Assembly: GCF_900107215.1 (NCBI RefSeq)
Contig: NZ_FNPD01000007.1
Span: 62,001-126,000 of the forward strand
Origin: Acetomicrobium thermoterrenum DSM 13490
Lineage (GTDB): Bacteria > Synergistota > Synergistia > Synergistales > Acetomicrobiaceae
DNA length: 64,000 bases
Reading direction: 5' to 3'
The notes under the pieces were generated by a model. That model worked only from the letters and a program-made list of their open reading frames with translations. It searched no databases and was not told the origin of the DNA. This document shows positions 50,234-59,228 of the stretch, piece after piece; position 1 is the first letter of the stretch, and every line of letters begins with the position of its first letter. The position numbers and the translations under genes were made by a program.

Positions 50234-51334
50234 TTGAGAGTAACCCTAACAGCGATCAAGGCCGACATAGGAAGCATTGGAGGGCACATTCGCCCCAGTG
50301 TTTCGCTGCTCAAGGAGGTGGAAAGGTCGCTTCAACCTCATCTGGGCAGTGATTTCATCGATTTCCGCCTTTCCTACACGGGAGACGACATCGCCATATT
50401 GATGACCCATACTCACGGCACGGACAACCCACTCATCCACCAGATAGCCTGGGACGCCTTCAAGGCTGCCGCCGACGTGGCAATGAAAGAGGGCCTCTAT
50501 GGTGCGGGGCAGGACCTGCTTAAGGATGCCTTCTCCGGCAACATAAGGGGGCTTGGTCCCGGCATCGCCGAGATGGAGTTCGAGGAAAGAAAAAGCGAGC
50601 CTTTCCTGCTTTTTGCCGCCGACAAGACCGACCCCGGAGCCTTCAACCTGCCGCTTTACCTTGCCTTTTGCGATCCCATGTACTGCAGCGGGCTGCTTCT
50701 TTCGCCGAACATGTTCAAGGGGTTCAAGTTTGAGATCATGGACGTCTCATACACCGGGGGCGACAAAGTAATAGCTCTCGTCGCCCCCGAGGAGTTGTAC
50801 GACATCGCGGCGCTGCTTCGGGATCCGGAGCGCTACGTGATAAAAGCTGTTTATTCAAGGACAACAGGGGAGATAGCGGCCGTCGCCAGCACCACAAGGC
50901 TTCACAACATAGCGGGCAAATACGTGGGAAAAGACGACCCCATCCTTTTGGTCAGGGCCCAGGGCAGTTTTCCTGCCACGGGAGAGATTCTTGAGCCTTA
51001 TGCGCTGGTACCTTACGTAGGCGGCTTCATGAGGGGCAGTCACCAGGGGCCTCTCATGCCCGTCAAGCAAAACAGCTCCGTGTCCTTCTTCGACGGCCCG
51101 CCAATCGTAAGCTGCACTGCCTACTGCGTCAAAGAGGGCAAGTTGTCCGAGGAAGCCGACGCCTTTGATCATCCCTTCTGGGATTACGTGAGGGAGATAG
51201 CCTCAAAAAAGGCAATAGAGCTGCGCAGGCAAGGATTTTACGGAAACGCCATGCTGCCCTACGGGGAACTCGAGTACGGCGGCATAGTCGAAAGGCTCAA
51301 GGCCTTGGAAGGCAAGTTCGAGATCAGGCATTAA
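50234..51334 (+). CDS. archaeal-type fructose-1,6-bisphosphate aldolase/phosphatase
   Basis: Bifunctional gluconeogenic enzyme that condenses triose phosphates and dephosphorylates the product to fructose 6-phosphate; 366 residues. Family landmarks: the N-terminal TLTAIKADIGSIGGHIRPS, YTGDDIAILMTHTHG near residue 48, DKTDPGAFNLPLYLAF near 130 and FFDGPPIVSC near 285. The TTG start follows GGGGGAGAG by 7 bases. The enzyme is typical of Archaea and thermophilic deep-branching bacteria, so it hints at growth at elevated temperature and gluconeogenic life on amino acids. panB follows 67 bases downstream. Confidence 0.93.
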   Translation: MRVTLTAIKADIGSIGGHIRPSVSLLKEVERSLQPHLGSDFIDFRLSYTGDDIAILMTHTHGTDNPLIHQIAWDAFKAAADVAMKEGLYGAGQDLLKDAFSGNIRGLGPGIAEMEFEERKSEPFLLFAADKTDPGAFNLPLYLAFCDPMYCSGLLLSPNMFKGFKFEIMDVSYTGGDKVIALVAPEELYDIAALLRDPERYVIKAVYSRTTGEIAAVASTTRLHNIAGKYVGKDDPILLVRAQGSFPATGEILEPYALVPYVGGFMRGSHQGPLMPVKQNSSVSFFDGPPIVSCTAYCVKEGKLSEEADAFDHPFWDYVREIASKKAIELRRQGFYGNAMLPYGELEYGGIVERLKALEGKFEIRH

Positions 51335-51401
51335 CTGCAATCCGGGCGGGAGAAAGTCTTCCGTCCGGATAATTTTAATCCATAAGAGGAGGAAAAGGGT
51401 T

Positions 51402-52259
51402 ATGTCAAAGAAATCACGTCTGGACCTCATGAAGATGAAGGAAAAGGGCGAGCCCGTAGCATGGATAACGGCTTACGACTTTCCCACGGCATCCTTTGCC
51501 GAACAGGCAGGGATGGACATGATACTCGTAGGAGACAGCTTAGGGATGGTATTGCTGGGCTACAAGGGAACCGTACCTGTGACGATGGAAGAATGCATCA
51601 CCTGCTGCAAGGCAGTGCGAAGAGGTGCTCCTAATACCTTTTGCATAGGCGATATGCCCTTTATGTCATACCAGATATCCGACGAAGACGCCGTGTATAA
51701 CGCAGGAAGGTTTTTGAAGGAAGCCGACATGGACGCCGTGAAACTTGAAGGCGGAAGAAGGGTCATTACGAGGATAAAGGCCATTGCCGACGCAGGGATC
51801 TTGGTCATGGGACATATCGGTCTTACCCCGCAAAGCTCAGGAGTCCTTGGAGGATTTAAGGCACAGGGCAGAGACCCAAAAAGCGCCAGAGACCTAATAA
51901 TGGACGCCCGAGCCATAGAGGAAGCCGGAGCTTTCGCCCTACTTCTTGAGGCGGTGCCGCCGGAACTGACGGAATTCATAACAAAAGACCTTTCCATACC
52001 CGTTTACTCCATAGGAGCAGGAGCTCCCTGCGACGGACAGCTTCTCATATGCGGAGACATGCTAGGGTTATTCCAGGCCTTCACTCCAAAGTTCGTAAAG
52101 AAGTACGCAAACGTCGCAGAAGTTGAGACAAATGCCTTCAAGAGATATATAGAGGACGTCAAGACGGGCAAATTCCCGGAGGATCAGCATTGCTACCACA
52201 TACTGCCCGAGACGGCTGAGGAATATCAGAAGATGCTTGAAGAGCTAAAGAGAAAGTAA
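51402..52259 (+). CDS. panB: 3-methyl-2-oxobutanoate hydroxymethyltransferase (ketopantoate)
   Basis: Makes ketopantoate from 2-oxoisovalerate and methylene-tetrahydrofolate in pantothenate/CoA synthesis; 285 residues. Visible: AYDFPTASFAEQAGMDMILVGDSLGMV with metal ligand Asp, GDMPFMSYQ, VKLEGG, MGHIGLTPQ and the C-terminal GDMLGLF...KFVKKYA. The ATG follows GGAGGAAAAGGG. panC, panD and panE are not nearby. It is followed after 14 bases by an unrecognised gene in the same orientation. Confidence 0.94.
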   Translation: MSKKSRLDLMKMKEKGEPVAWITAYDFPTASFAEQAGMDMILVGDSLGMVLLGYKGTVPVTMEECITCCKAVRRGAPNTFCIGDMPFMSYQISDEDAVYNAGRFLKEADMDAVKLEGGRRVITRIKAIADAGILVMGHIGLTPQSSGVLGGFKAQGRDPKSARDLIMDARAIEEAGAFALLLEAVPPELTEFITKDLSIPVYSIGAGAPCDGQLLICGDMLGLFQAFTPKFVKKYANVAEVETNAFKRYIEDVKTGKFPEDQHCYHILPETAEEYQKMLEELKRK

Positions 52260-52273
52260 GGAGGGTTAAAGCC

Positions 52274-53536
52274 ATGAGTTGCGGAGGAATTTTTTGTGAG
52301 GAGGCTTTAAGGAGCTTAAATTGCTATCTCGCCGACCCCAACAGCAAGCTGGTAAAGGACATATCGAACGTCATCAAGAAGTATGGATCCCCTTCGGAGA
52401 TAAACGAAAGGGCCTGCGAGGCAAGAAAGGTGCCGAATTTGCTCCAGCGCTTGAGCAGGATCAACTCGCCCTACCTAAAGGACCTGGAATGGCTGATGGA
52501 ACAAAAGGAAAAGAGGGCCTTCGTATCCCTAAGCGAGTTTCGGGCAAAGGTGTTGGGCGAAAAGGCCTCATCGATGCAGTTTGACGAGTCAACCGCCGTC
52601 ACCCTTGAGATTAGCGCCCTTCAATACTTCCCCTGGTTCATAAGCGAGGCAAAAAGGGCTATAGAGAAGCGAGAGCTCATGCCCGGACGCTACATAAGGG
52701 TAAGGAACATGAAGGAACAGGAGCACGACAACGGAGACATCATGGCCGTCGCAGCCGCCGCCCAGATTGCAGGGGCGAGCTGGGTCGAGACCCTGGACAC
52801 AAAGGGAACGGACGGATCCAACATACACTTGGGAGGGCCTGAGACCATAACGGGCTACTTCACGGGCGTGGGGCAGCCCAACGACCACCCTCTTCAGTGG
52901 GTGGACGAGTACCTTTACTACGCCACCAATTACGGAGTCCGTGAGGTCTTGAACATCAATCCCGGGTCGGTGCTGGCGGGGTTGATACTCTACAGGCTGG
53001 GAGTCGACATAAAATTCAAGATCTCAGTTTTCATGGGAACCGACAACCTTTATTACCTTTTTATCATATTCGCCCTTGCGAAGCTGCTTGCCCGAGAGGA
53101 CGGATCCACTGCCCTGTCGGGGATAAATCTCGCAAATTCCGTAAACGTAAAGACCTTCCTAGACATGGCCAAGATGCGGAGGGATATGGGCCTTGAGGAC
53201 AAGGTAAGGATAGAACATCACATAACGGAGGCCTACAAGAGCATCATTATACAGCCTTACTGCCGAAGAGACGACCTGCTTTTGGCAGTAGAGCACGGCA
53301 TACCCAACATCTCAGCAAAACATGAGGGCGGCGACCCGGAAGACGAAGAAAAGCTCGATCATCCTTCCGACATACTCGACTATTTCAGGGCTAAAAGCGA
53401 AATCGAGGAAACAGGAGACTTTGAAAAGCTCGAACAAAACTACATTTACAAGCACATCGCCTTGAACCGCACGGCTGAAGAGCTCACCAAGAGAGGATTT
53501 TCCTTCGTAGCCGCCACGGGATTGCACTCAAGGTAA
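52274..53536 (+). CDS. unrecognised 420-residue enzyme-like protein
   Basis: I do not recognise the family. The protein is soluble, without signal or membrane segments. Segments that look conserved include RVRNMKEQEHDNGDIMAVA near residue 145, WVETLDTKGTDGSNIHLGG near 172, TGYFTGVGQPNDHPLQW near 196 and RIEHHITEAYKS near 315, a pattern rich in His, Asp, Asn and Gly that suggests a metal- or cofactor-dependent barrel enzyme; CGGIFCEE at the N-terminus adds two Cys. GGAGG lies 9 bases upstream of the ATG. Tight spacing to panB and a shared terminator imply an operon. Assignment to CoA or one-carbon metabolism would be speculation. Confidence 0.8.
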   Translation: MSCGGIFCEEALRSLNCYLADPNSKLVKDISNVIKKYGSPSEINERACEARKVPNLLQRLSRINSPYLKDLEWLMEQKEKRAFVSLSEFRAKVLGEKASSMQFDESTAVTLEISALQYFPWFISEAKRAIEKRELMPGRYIRVRNMKEQEHDNGDIMAVAAAAQIAGASWVETLDTKGTDGSNIHLGGPETITGYFTGVGQPNDHPLQWVDEYLYYATNYGVREVLNINPGSVLAGLILYRLGVDIKFKISVFMGTDNLYYLFIIFALAKLLAREDGSTALSGINLANSVNVKTFLDMAKMRRDMGLEDKVRIEHHITEAYKSIIIQPYCRRDDLLLAVEHGIPNISAKHEGGDPEDEEKLDHPSDILDYFRAKSEIEETGDFEKLEQNYIYKHIALNRTAEELTKRGFSFVAATGLHSR

Positions 53537-53548
53537 TTTAAAAAGCGC

Positions 53549-53604
53549 TGCCTAACATAAAAGCCGTACCCTCCAAAGAGTACGGCTTTTATGTTAGGCA
53601 TTTT
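53549..53604. terminator. bidirectional terminator between convergent genes
   Basis: Perfect 21-base arms (53549-53569 and 53580-53600) around a ten-base loop. TTTT follows on the plus strand, and on the minus strand GCGC then five T. It ends the FBP aldolase-panB operon and the YkvI-like gene from the other side. Confidence 0.88.
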
Positions 53605-53610
53605 GAGGTT

Positions 53611-54762
53611 TTATTTGGTCACCGCTTCGGTGGCAGGAATCGCCTTCGGTTCTGTCTCTGAAAAGCCCTTCACCAACACCGGAATGATGATAAGAGGAAT
53701 GGCAAGCACCCCAAGGGTGCCGTAACCTTTGGCGATCAACGGGAGAAGGCCAAAAAGCGCAATACCCCACGTTACCGCCACATACACCAGTGAGGACATG
53801 ATGTGCGTGGCTCTAGCTCCCTTAGCCGTAGCCTTGTCGCCTAAACGCTCCTGCAGCGCCACAACGATCCTTTTAGCTCCACCGTAAACACAGCTGACCC
53901 CCGTAGATATGACAGCCAAAAGTATGAGCCCCGATACTATTCCACCGGCTGCCCCCTCTCCGACGGAATGACGGGCTATGTAAATGATGGGAACCACTTC
54001 GTTGTTTATGGCAGGATAATGTGTCAATGCCCCCGCAGTTGCCAGCCATAAAATGACAGCATTTACGATAAAACCGTAAAGAGAAGCTCTAAAGACATCT
54101 TGTTTTGTTTTAAGCACATCGGCAACGGATACAAAAGCCCCTATGAGGCAAACCTGAAAGCCCGCATAGGTAATCGCTTTCCATACGGCTCCTCCCGCTC
54201 CCTTGGGAGAAGGGGCTTGAAGAATTACCTGTTTTAATAGCGGGAAATTTACCACAAGGTTAGTGGCATAAACTGCCACCATACCACCTATTATCAAAAC
54301 GGCCATAACCGTCGCGGCGCGTCTTACCACCTCTGCGCCAAATATGGTAAGCAAAAGTATTAAAACCGCAATTATAATGGTGTTTAAAACATAGGGAGAG
54401 CCGAAAAGCTCCTTCAGAACCGACCCTCCCGTTGCAAAGGCTACGGATGTGGCAGTGAGTAGGATCAGGTTGTACATTATGGAGTTTGCCGTTCCAAAAA
54501 CCGCACTATAACGTCCATAAAACTTCTTCCCCCAGGAATGATAGTCGAAAGCCCGATGAACGACCGAACCCTTCCAGGCGAAATAATAGACAAATGCCAT
54601 TACCGTCAGGGCAATAAAGGGTGTGAAAATGGCATACCGGCCATATGATACGTAGAAATCAACCAATTGCCTGCCCGAAGAAAAACCACCGCCAAAATGT
54701 GTCGTAAACCATACAAAGGCCAACGAAAGCGCAGCAGCCCTCGTCCCCGTCCCCTTCGTCAT
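53611..54762 (-). CDS. YkvI-like membrane protein (LeuT-fold transporter relative)
   Basis: 383 residues with about ten hydrophobic segments. It opens with LSLAFVWFTTHFGGGFSSGRQ, where the unwound GGGFSSG of the first helix matches the substrate site of LeuT/APC-fold carriers, and resembles B. subtilis YkvI. The substrate is unknown. Located between a bidirectional terminator and the GlcD-type gene, whose stop lies 61 bases upstream, so the two may form one message with the transporter feeding the oxidase. Confidence 0.8.
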   Translation of the reverse strand: MTKGTGTRAAALSLAFVWFTTHFGGGFSSGRQLVDFYVSYGRYAIFTPFIALTVMAFVYYFAWKGSVVHRAFDYHSWGKKFYGRYSAVFGTANSIMYNLILLTATSVAFATGGSVLKELFGSPYVLNTIIIAVLILLLTIFGAEVVRRAATVMAVLIIGGMVAVYATNLVVNFPLLKQVILQAPSPKGAGGAVWKAITYAGFQVCLIGAFVSVADVLKTKQDVFRASLYGFIVNAVILWLATAGALTHYPAINNEVVPIIYIARHSVGEGAAGGIVSGLILLAVISTGVSCVYGGAKRIVVALQERLGDKATAKGARATHIMSSLVYVAVTWGIALFGLLPLIAKGYGTLGVLAIPLIIIPVLVKGFSETEPKAIPATEAVTK

Positions 54763-54823
54763 ATTTCATCACCTCTTACTCTTATCACTCAGAATAGTAT
54801 TGCAGATGCTAAAACTATTTAAA

Positions 54824-56242
54824 TCACTCAAAGAGCTTGCCAGGGTTTAAGATCCCGTTGGGATCGAAGGCCCTTTTTATCCCTCGCATCACCTCAAGCT
54901 TGCTTTTCGCCTCGTATTTCATGAAGGTATGTTTCTTTAAGAAACCGACGCCGTGCTCGCCACTTCCGACTCCTCCCAAGCTTATGGCCACGCCTATGAG
55001 CTCATCCACTATGTTCTCAACGAAGTCGGGCCATTCCTCAAGGGGGATGCGGTCAGGCTTGAAAAATAGCGGATGGATGTTTCCGTCGGCGATATGGCCT
55101 CCCAGGGCGATCGTAATGTCGTATTTCTTTGCTGCTTCTTCTACGGCCTTAACCATCTCCGATATCTTTGACATAGGCACGACCATGTCTCCGCTGAGGG
55201 AAGCGTTGGGATCCACAGCGCGTACGGCCTCTGCAAAGCTTTCCCTCACCTTCCAGATGTTTCGCGACTCCGTGCTGCTTTCAGCGGTGAAGACTTCCAT
55301 GGCGCCGTGTTCCAGGCAGGTCTCGCCCACTTTTTCGATGTACATATCCAGCTGTTCGGGCGTCTGTCCCTCCACCTGGATTATGAGGAAGGCCTTCGCC
55401 TCATCCTGCATGGGAAATGTAGTGTTGTGGTACTGGGTGGCACATTTCGCGGAGAGCTGGTCCATGAACTCGCAGGCCATTAATACAACCCCAGCCCTTA
55501 AAATTGCAGCGACTGCCTCGACTGCCTCCTCTATGGAGGGGAAGGGCGCCAGAAAGGTGACGGTGTCTCCCGGTGCCGGCTCGAGGTTTAATATGGCCTT
55601 GGTGACCACTCCAAGCGTCCCCTCGGAGCCTATTATGGTCTGTAGCAGGTCGTAGCCCCAGGTCTGCTTTCTTATCCTACCGCCAAGCTCCAGGACGTCT
55701 CCCGTGGGAAGCACGACCTCGATTCCAAGGACGTGTCGCCTAGTGCTTCCGTATCGAATGACCTTGGCCCCGCCGGCATTGGTGGCGATGTTGCCTCCTA
55801 TGAAGCTCGTCTCCGTGCTCATGGGGTATCCTGCGTACATGAGGCCTTCTTTGAGGACCATCTGGCATAAGTCGTTGGTGACCACGCCCGGCTCGACGAC
55901 GGCAACTCGGTTTATCTTGTCTATCTCAAGCACTCTGTTCATCCTCTCAAGGGAGAGAACTATCCCGCCCTCTATGGGAATGGCGCCTCCGGCGATCCCG
56001 CTTCCCGCACCCCTTGCCGTAACGGGTATTCTTTCCCTGTTGGCCAACTTCATCACGCTAGATACCTGCTGAGTATTCTCAGGTTTTACCACCACATCCG
56101 GCATCCTGGCATAAACCTTGCCCGATTCATCGTAAGAATAAGCCTCAATGGCTAACTCATCTGTTGCTACGTTATCCGGTCCCGCAATATTCTTAAGCTC
56201 TGCAATAATTTCTGGTGTAACCTTGTTATAATTTTCTCCCAA
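54824..56242 (-). CDS. FAD-linked 2-hydroxyacid oxidase/dehydrogenase, GlcD type
   Basis: About 472 residues. The PCMH-type FAD domain shows VTARGAGSGIAGGAIP near residue 75, GNIATNAGGAKVIRYG near 150 and WGYDLLQTIIGSEGTLGVVT near 195; the C-terminal FAD-oxidase domain ends with GSGEHGVGFLKK and DPNGILNPGKLF. Members oxidise glycolate, D-lactate or D-2-hydroxyglutarate. A TTG at 56242, 8 bases after GGGGAG, is taken as start; GTGs at 56248 and 56251 are too close to that site. No GlcE/GlcF or Fe-S partner is adjacent. Confidence 0.9.
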   Translation of the reverse strand: MGENYNKVTPEIIAELKNIAGPDNVATDELAIEAYSYDESGKVYARMPDVVVKPENTQQVSSVMKLANRERIPVTARGAGSGIAGGAIPIEGGIVLSLERMNRVLEIDKINRVAVVEPGVVTNDLCQMVLKEGLMYAGYPMSTETSFIGGNIATNAGGAKVIRYGSTRRHVLGIEVVLPTGDVLELGGRIRKQTWGYDLLQTIIGSEGTLGVVTKAILNLEPAPGDTVTFLAPFPSIEEAVEAVAAILRAGVVLMACEFMDQLSAKCATQYHNTTFPMQDEAKAFLIIQVEGQTPEQLDMYIEKVGETCLEHGAMEVFTAESSTESRNIWKVRESFAEAVRAVDPNASLSGDMVVPMSKISEMVKAVEEAAKKYDITIALGGHIADGNIHPLFFKPDRIPLEEWPDFVENIVDELIGVAISLGGVGSGEHGVGFLKKHTFMKYEAKSKLEVMRGIKRAFDPNGILNPGKLFE

Positions 56243-56370
56243 TGACACCACTCCCCTTCATCTTTATCATAATTTAGTTGCCGATTATAATACTTAATCG
56301 TCAATTTTTCCAGTGTTTCAAGAAATTGTAATTGTTTCATTAATGCGCCTTCTTTCTTAAAACAAACTTA

Positions 56371-56398
56371 AAACAAAACCCCTCCCTATCGGGAGGGG
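56371..56398 (-). terminator. terminator after the RpiR regulator
   Basis: On the minus strand CCCCTCCC and GGGAGGGG close a four-base loop (56398-56379) and are followed by TTTTGTTT (56378-56371). It lies about 20 bases after the regulator stop and about 130 bases before the GlcD gene, separating the two. Confidence 0.82.
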
Positions 56399-56417
56399 CA
56401 ATAAAATCCATTTTCTC

Positions 56418-57263
56418 TTACTCTCGGTCTTCGTAAACTCCATATTGGGCCCAAGCTCTTTCGAGCTCCTGCAACCGCTTTGTAGTGAGCTCTCCTAAGT
56501 TATCGGCCACCTTTAAAAGAACTGCATTGACGAGTCCAACGGGTATTACAAAGGAATCGATGAAGGAAATATGAGAACAGGGCGCGTAGACCAAAATATC
56601 GGCATGGGGCGCAAGAGGGCTTAAGGGAGAATCCGTTATGGCAGCCGTCTTCTTTCCCAATTCACGTGCTAATGTCAAACACTGAACGGTCCCTTTCGTG
56701 TAGCGGGGAAAGCTTATTCCTATAAAGAGGCTATCGCCCCTTGCATTAATGACATTTTCCAGGAACATATCGGCATTCAGCACATGAGTTTCTGGGATAA
56801 ACCAAGAAAGGTAGGCACTAAAGTAGTAGGCCAGCCCCTTAGCGCTTCTAAGCCCTACGATATTTATGCAAGATGACTCGCAAATTGCCCGGGCAAGGTC
56901 CTCTATTGGTCTGTCGTCCAGTGTAGCTAGGATATTTATTCCCTTTTGGAGATCCTGACGAATGACGCTTTGAATAAAGTTGTTTCCTTCGCCTACCGTC
57001 TGGTAAAGCTGATGCCTTTCCAAAGCCTTAAGCTGGTCCAACAACGATTCCTGCAAAGCCTCCCTGAACTCTGGGTAACCAGGGAAGCCCAGAGAAGAGG
57101 CAAATCTTATGACCGTGGCTTCGCTAACTCCAACGACTTTGCCCAATTCAGAGGCGGTAAGGCCAACGGCCTCGCGGGCATGCTCCAAGACATAAAGTGC
57201 CACCGCTTTCTGACCTCTGGGCAATTGTTCCATCTTGCTTTGAATTATTTCCCTTAGGGACAA
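56418..57263 (-). CDS. RpiR-family transcriptional regulator
   Basis: 281 residues: an N-terminal helix-turn-helix (about 1-77; TASELGKVVGVSEATVIRFASSLGF) and a SIS domain (about 125-255; NIVGLRSAKGLAYYFSAYLSWF) that would bind a phosphorylated or other effector. It directly follows the thiolase operon on the same strand after a hairpin, so control of that catabolic operon is likely but not shown. RpiR proteins usually regulate sugar-phosphate genes; relatives beside TRAP transporters are also known. Confidence 0.88.
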   Translation of the reverse strand: MSLREIIQSKMEQLPRGQKAVALYVLEHAREAVGLTASELGKVVGVSEATVIRFASSLGFPGYPEFREALQESLLDQLKALERHQLYQTVGEGNNFIQSVIRQDLQKGINILATLDDRPIEDLARAICESSCINIVGLRSAKGLAYYFSAYLSWFIPETHVLNADMFLENVINARGDSLFIGISFPRYTKGTVQCLTLARELGKKTAAITDSPLSPLAPHADILVYAPCSHISFIDSFVIPVGLVNAVLLKVADNLGELTTKRLQELERAWAQYGVYEDRE

Positions 57264-57290
57264 CCAATCATCTCTCCTTGTGACTAATAT

Positions 57291-57333
57291 TAAAGCGGGG
57301 CATGGCGCTTATTATAATCGCATAATGCCCCGC
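57291..57333 (-). terminator. hairpin between thiolase and regulator genes
   Basis: GCGGGGCAT (57295-57303) and ATGCCCCGC (57325-57333) form a nine-pair stem around a 21-base AT-rich loop, 27 bases after the thiolase stop. The minus-strand T run is short (TTTA), so partial read-through into the regulator gene is plausible. Confidence 0.6.
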
Positions 57334-57360
57334 CTTTTCGTTTTATAATTCTCCTATATT

Positions 57361-58545
57361 TTACTTCAAGCGTCGAACGACAATGGCAACTCCCTGGCCT
57401 CCGCCAATGCAGGCACTTGCAACTCCCAACTCCTTATCATGATTTCGCAAAGCGTAAAGTAAGGTAGTGAGTATCTTAGCCCCCGTAGCTCCGATGGGGT
57501 GTCCCAGAGCTATGGCACCCCCGTGGACGTTTAATTTTTCAATATCGAAGGGCATGACACGGTGACAGGCTATGACCTGAGCCGCAAAGGCCTCGTTGAT
57601 TTCTATTAAATCCATATCATCAAGGGATAACCCCGCTCTTTCAAGCGCTTTCGGGATCGCCAAAGTGGGGGACAGGCCAAATCGCTCGGCTTCGAGCGCT
57701 ACCGCCGCATATCCGATGATTTCGGCCATGGGCTCCAAACCGTTGGCCTTCGCAAAATCTTCATCTGCTATAACGAGGGCGCTTCCCGCATCGCACAAAG
57801 CGGAACTCGAACCGGCAGTGATGGTCCCTCCTTCTTTAAAGACGGGCGGAAGCTTGGCCAATGCTTCCATGCTCGTGTCAGGCCGGGGAATCTCATCCTT
57901 ATCGATAACTATTTCGCCTTTCTTCCTGTCCTTATAAGACAGAGGAACGATCTCGTCCTTAAAAAGTCCTTCCTCCGTCGCTTTGCAGGCCTTTCTGTGG
58001 CTGTTTAAAGAAAATTCGTCCTGTTCTTCTCTCGTGATGTGAAATTCCTCAGCCAAACTTTCGGTGGCTTCTCCCATCAACATCCCCGCAAGGGGACATA
58101 AAAAACCGTCCTTTTGAAGCACGTCCAGGGCATTTTTATCTCCCATCCTCATGCCCCACCTGGCCTCCGGCAAAATATAGGGGACGTTGGAAGCGCTCTC
58201 CATCCCTCCTCCAACTATGACTTTAGCATCGCCCAAACGTATACGGTCGGCGCCGAGCATTATCGTCCTTATGCCCGATCCGCAACGAATGTTGACAGTG
58301 AAAGCAGGGATTTTTTGAGGTAACCCGGCTTTGAACATTGCAATCCTGGCCGGATTTGCCCCCACGCCGGCTTGCCAACCGTTACCCATTATAACTTCCT
58401 CTATATCCTCTATTGACACTCCGCTGCGCTTTACAGCCTCTTTGATAGCTACAGCTCCCAGATCCGAAGCCTCAAACCTTGATAATCCGCCGCCGAACTT
58501 GCCTCCTGCGGTCCTGCATGCGCTCAGTATAACTACCCTTTTCAT
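57361..58545 (-). CDS. acetyl-CoA acetyltransferase (thiolase)
   Basis: 394 residues, normal for thiolase II. Acylated Cys88 in NIRCGSGIRTIM, the NEAFA motif near 315, the active His in GGAIALGHPIGATGAKIL and the second Cys in ASACIGGGQG are all present. In the degradative direction it splits a 3-oxoacyl-CoA with CoA; with acetoacetyl-CoA it gives two acetyl-CoA. Its ATG overlaps the CoA-transferase B stop by four bases, coupling the two. Confidence 0.94.
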   Translation of the reverse strand: MKRVVILSACRTAGGKFGGGLSRFEASDLGAVAIKEAVKRSGVSIEDIEEVIMGNGWQAGVGANPARIAMFKAGLPQKIPAFTVNIRCGSGIRTIMLGADRIRLGDAKVIVGGGMESASNVPYILPEARWGMRMGDKNALDVLQKDGFLCPLAGMLMGEATESLAEEFHITREEQDEFSLNSHRKACKATEEGLFKDEIVPLSYKDRKKGEIVIDKDEIPRPDTSMEALAKLPPVFKEGGTITAGSSSALCDAGSALVIADEDFAKANGLEPMAEIIGYAAVALEAERFGLSPTLAIPKALERAGLSLDDMDLIEINEAFAAQVIACHRVMPFDIEKLNVHGGAIALGHPIGATGAKILTTLLYALRNHDKELGVASACIGGGQGVAIVVRRLK

Positions 58546-59228
58546 GCCTTTTCCTCCTCCGTTCCTTGCATGGTGATGAGAGGATCAGCCACGGTAAAAT
58601 CGGCCTCGGTAATTGCCCTGATTTCGTCAAGGGTCGTTTCGGGAGCGATCTCCAACAACTTCAATTGCCCTTTTTCTATCGAAAATACGGCATACTCGGT
58701 CACTATCAACTTGACCACACCTTTGGCAGTCAGGGGCAGGGTGCACTTTCTCAATATCTTGGCCTCACCCTTCTTGGTGGTATGCGTCGTGGCGATGATG
58801 ACCCTGCGCGCTCCAACCACCAAGTCCATGGCACCACCCATGCCCGGCACGATTTTGCCGGGCACCATCCAGTTCGCAAGATCTCCTTCTTGGCTCACCT
58901 GGAGGGCGCCTAAAACCGTAGCATCCACATGCCCTCCTCGAATAAGACCAAAACTTAAATCGCTGGCTACGAAACAACCTCCGGGCAGTATGGTAAGCGG
59001 CCTGCCCCCTGCACCTATGAACCTGAGATCGGGTTTGTCCGGTGCCGGTCCTGCGCCAACAGCCCCATTTTCCGTTTGAAAGATAACCCGCACATCTTCG
59101 GGGATATAGTCGGAAACTAGAGTAGGTATTCCGATGCCCAGGTTCACAACATCTCCATCGTGAAATTCCCTAGCTATGCGGCGGGCTATCCTTTGTCTAA
59201 CCATCTCTTCATTAAGTTCTATTGGCAT
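58542..59228 (-). CDS. 3-oxoacid CoA-transferase, subunit B
   Basis: 228 residues. The catalytic Glu53 lies in QTENGAVGAG, preceded by VNLGIGIPTLV; later GGAMDLVVGARRVIIATTHT is typical of the family. It forms a heterodimer or heterotetramer with subunit A and moves CoA from acetyl-CoA or succinyl-CoA to a 3-oxoacid such as acetoacetate. It overlaps subunit A by 17 bases and thiolase by four. Confidence 0.94.
   Translation of the reverse strand: MPIELNEEMVRQRIARRIAREFHDGDVVNLGIGIPTLVSDYIPEDVRVIFQTENGAVGAGPAPDKPDLRFIGAGGRPLTILPGGCFVASDLSFGLIRGGHVDATVLGALQVSQEGDLANWMVPGKIVPGMGGAMDLVVGARRVIIATTHTTKKGEAKILRKCTLPLTAKGVVKLIVTEYAVFSIEKGQLKLLEIAPETTLDEIRAITEADFTVADPLITMQGTEEEKA

Noticed and set aside
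54837-55655. 272-codon plus-strand frame opposite the GlcD-type gene
   Set aside because: Antisense shadow; Ser/Pro/Met-rich translation with no motif or ribosome binding site.
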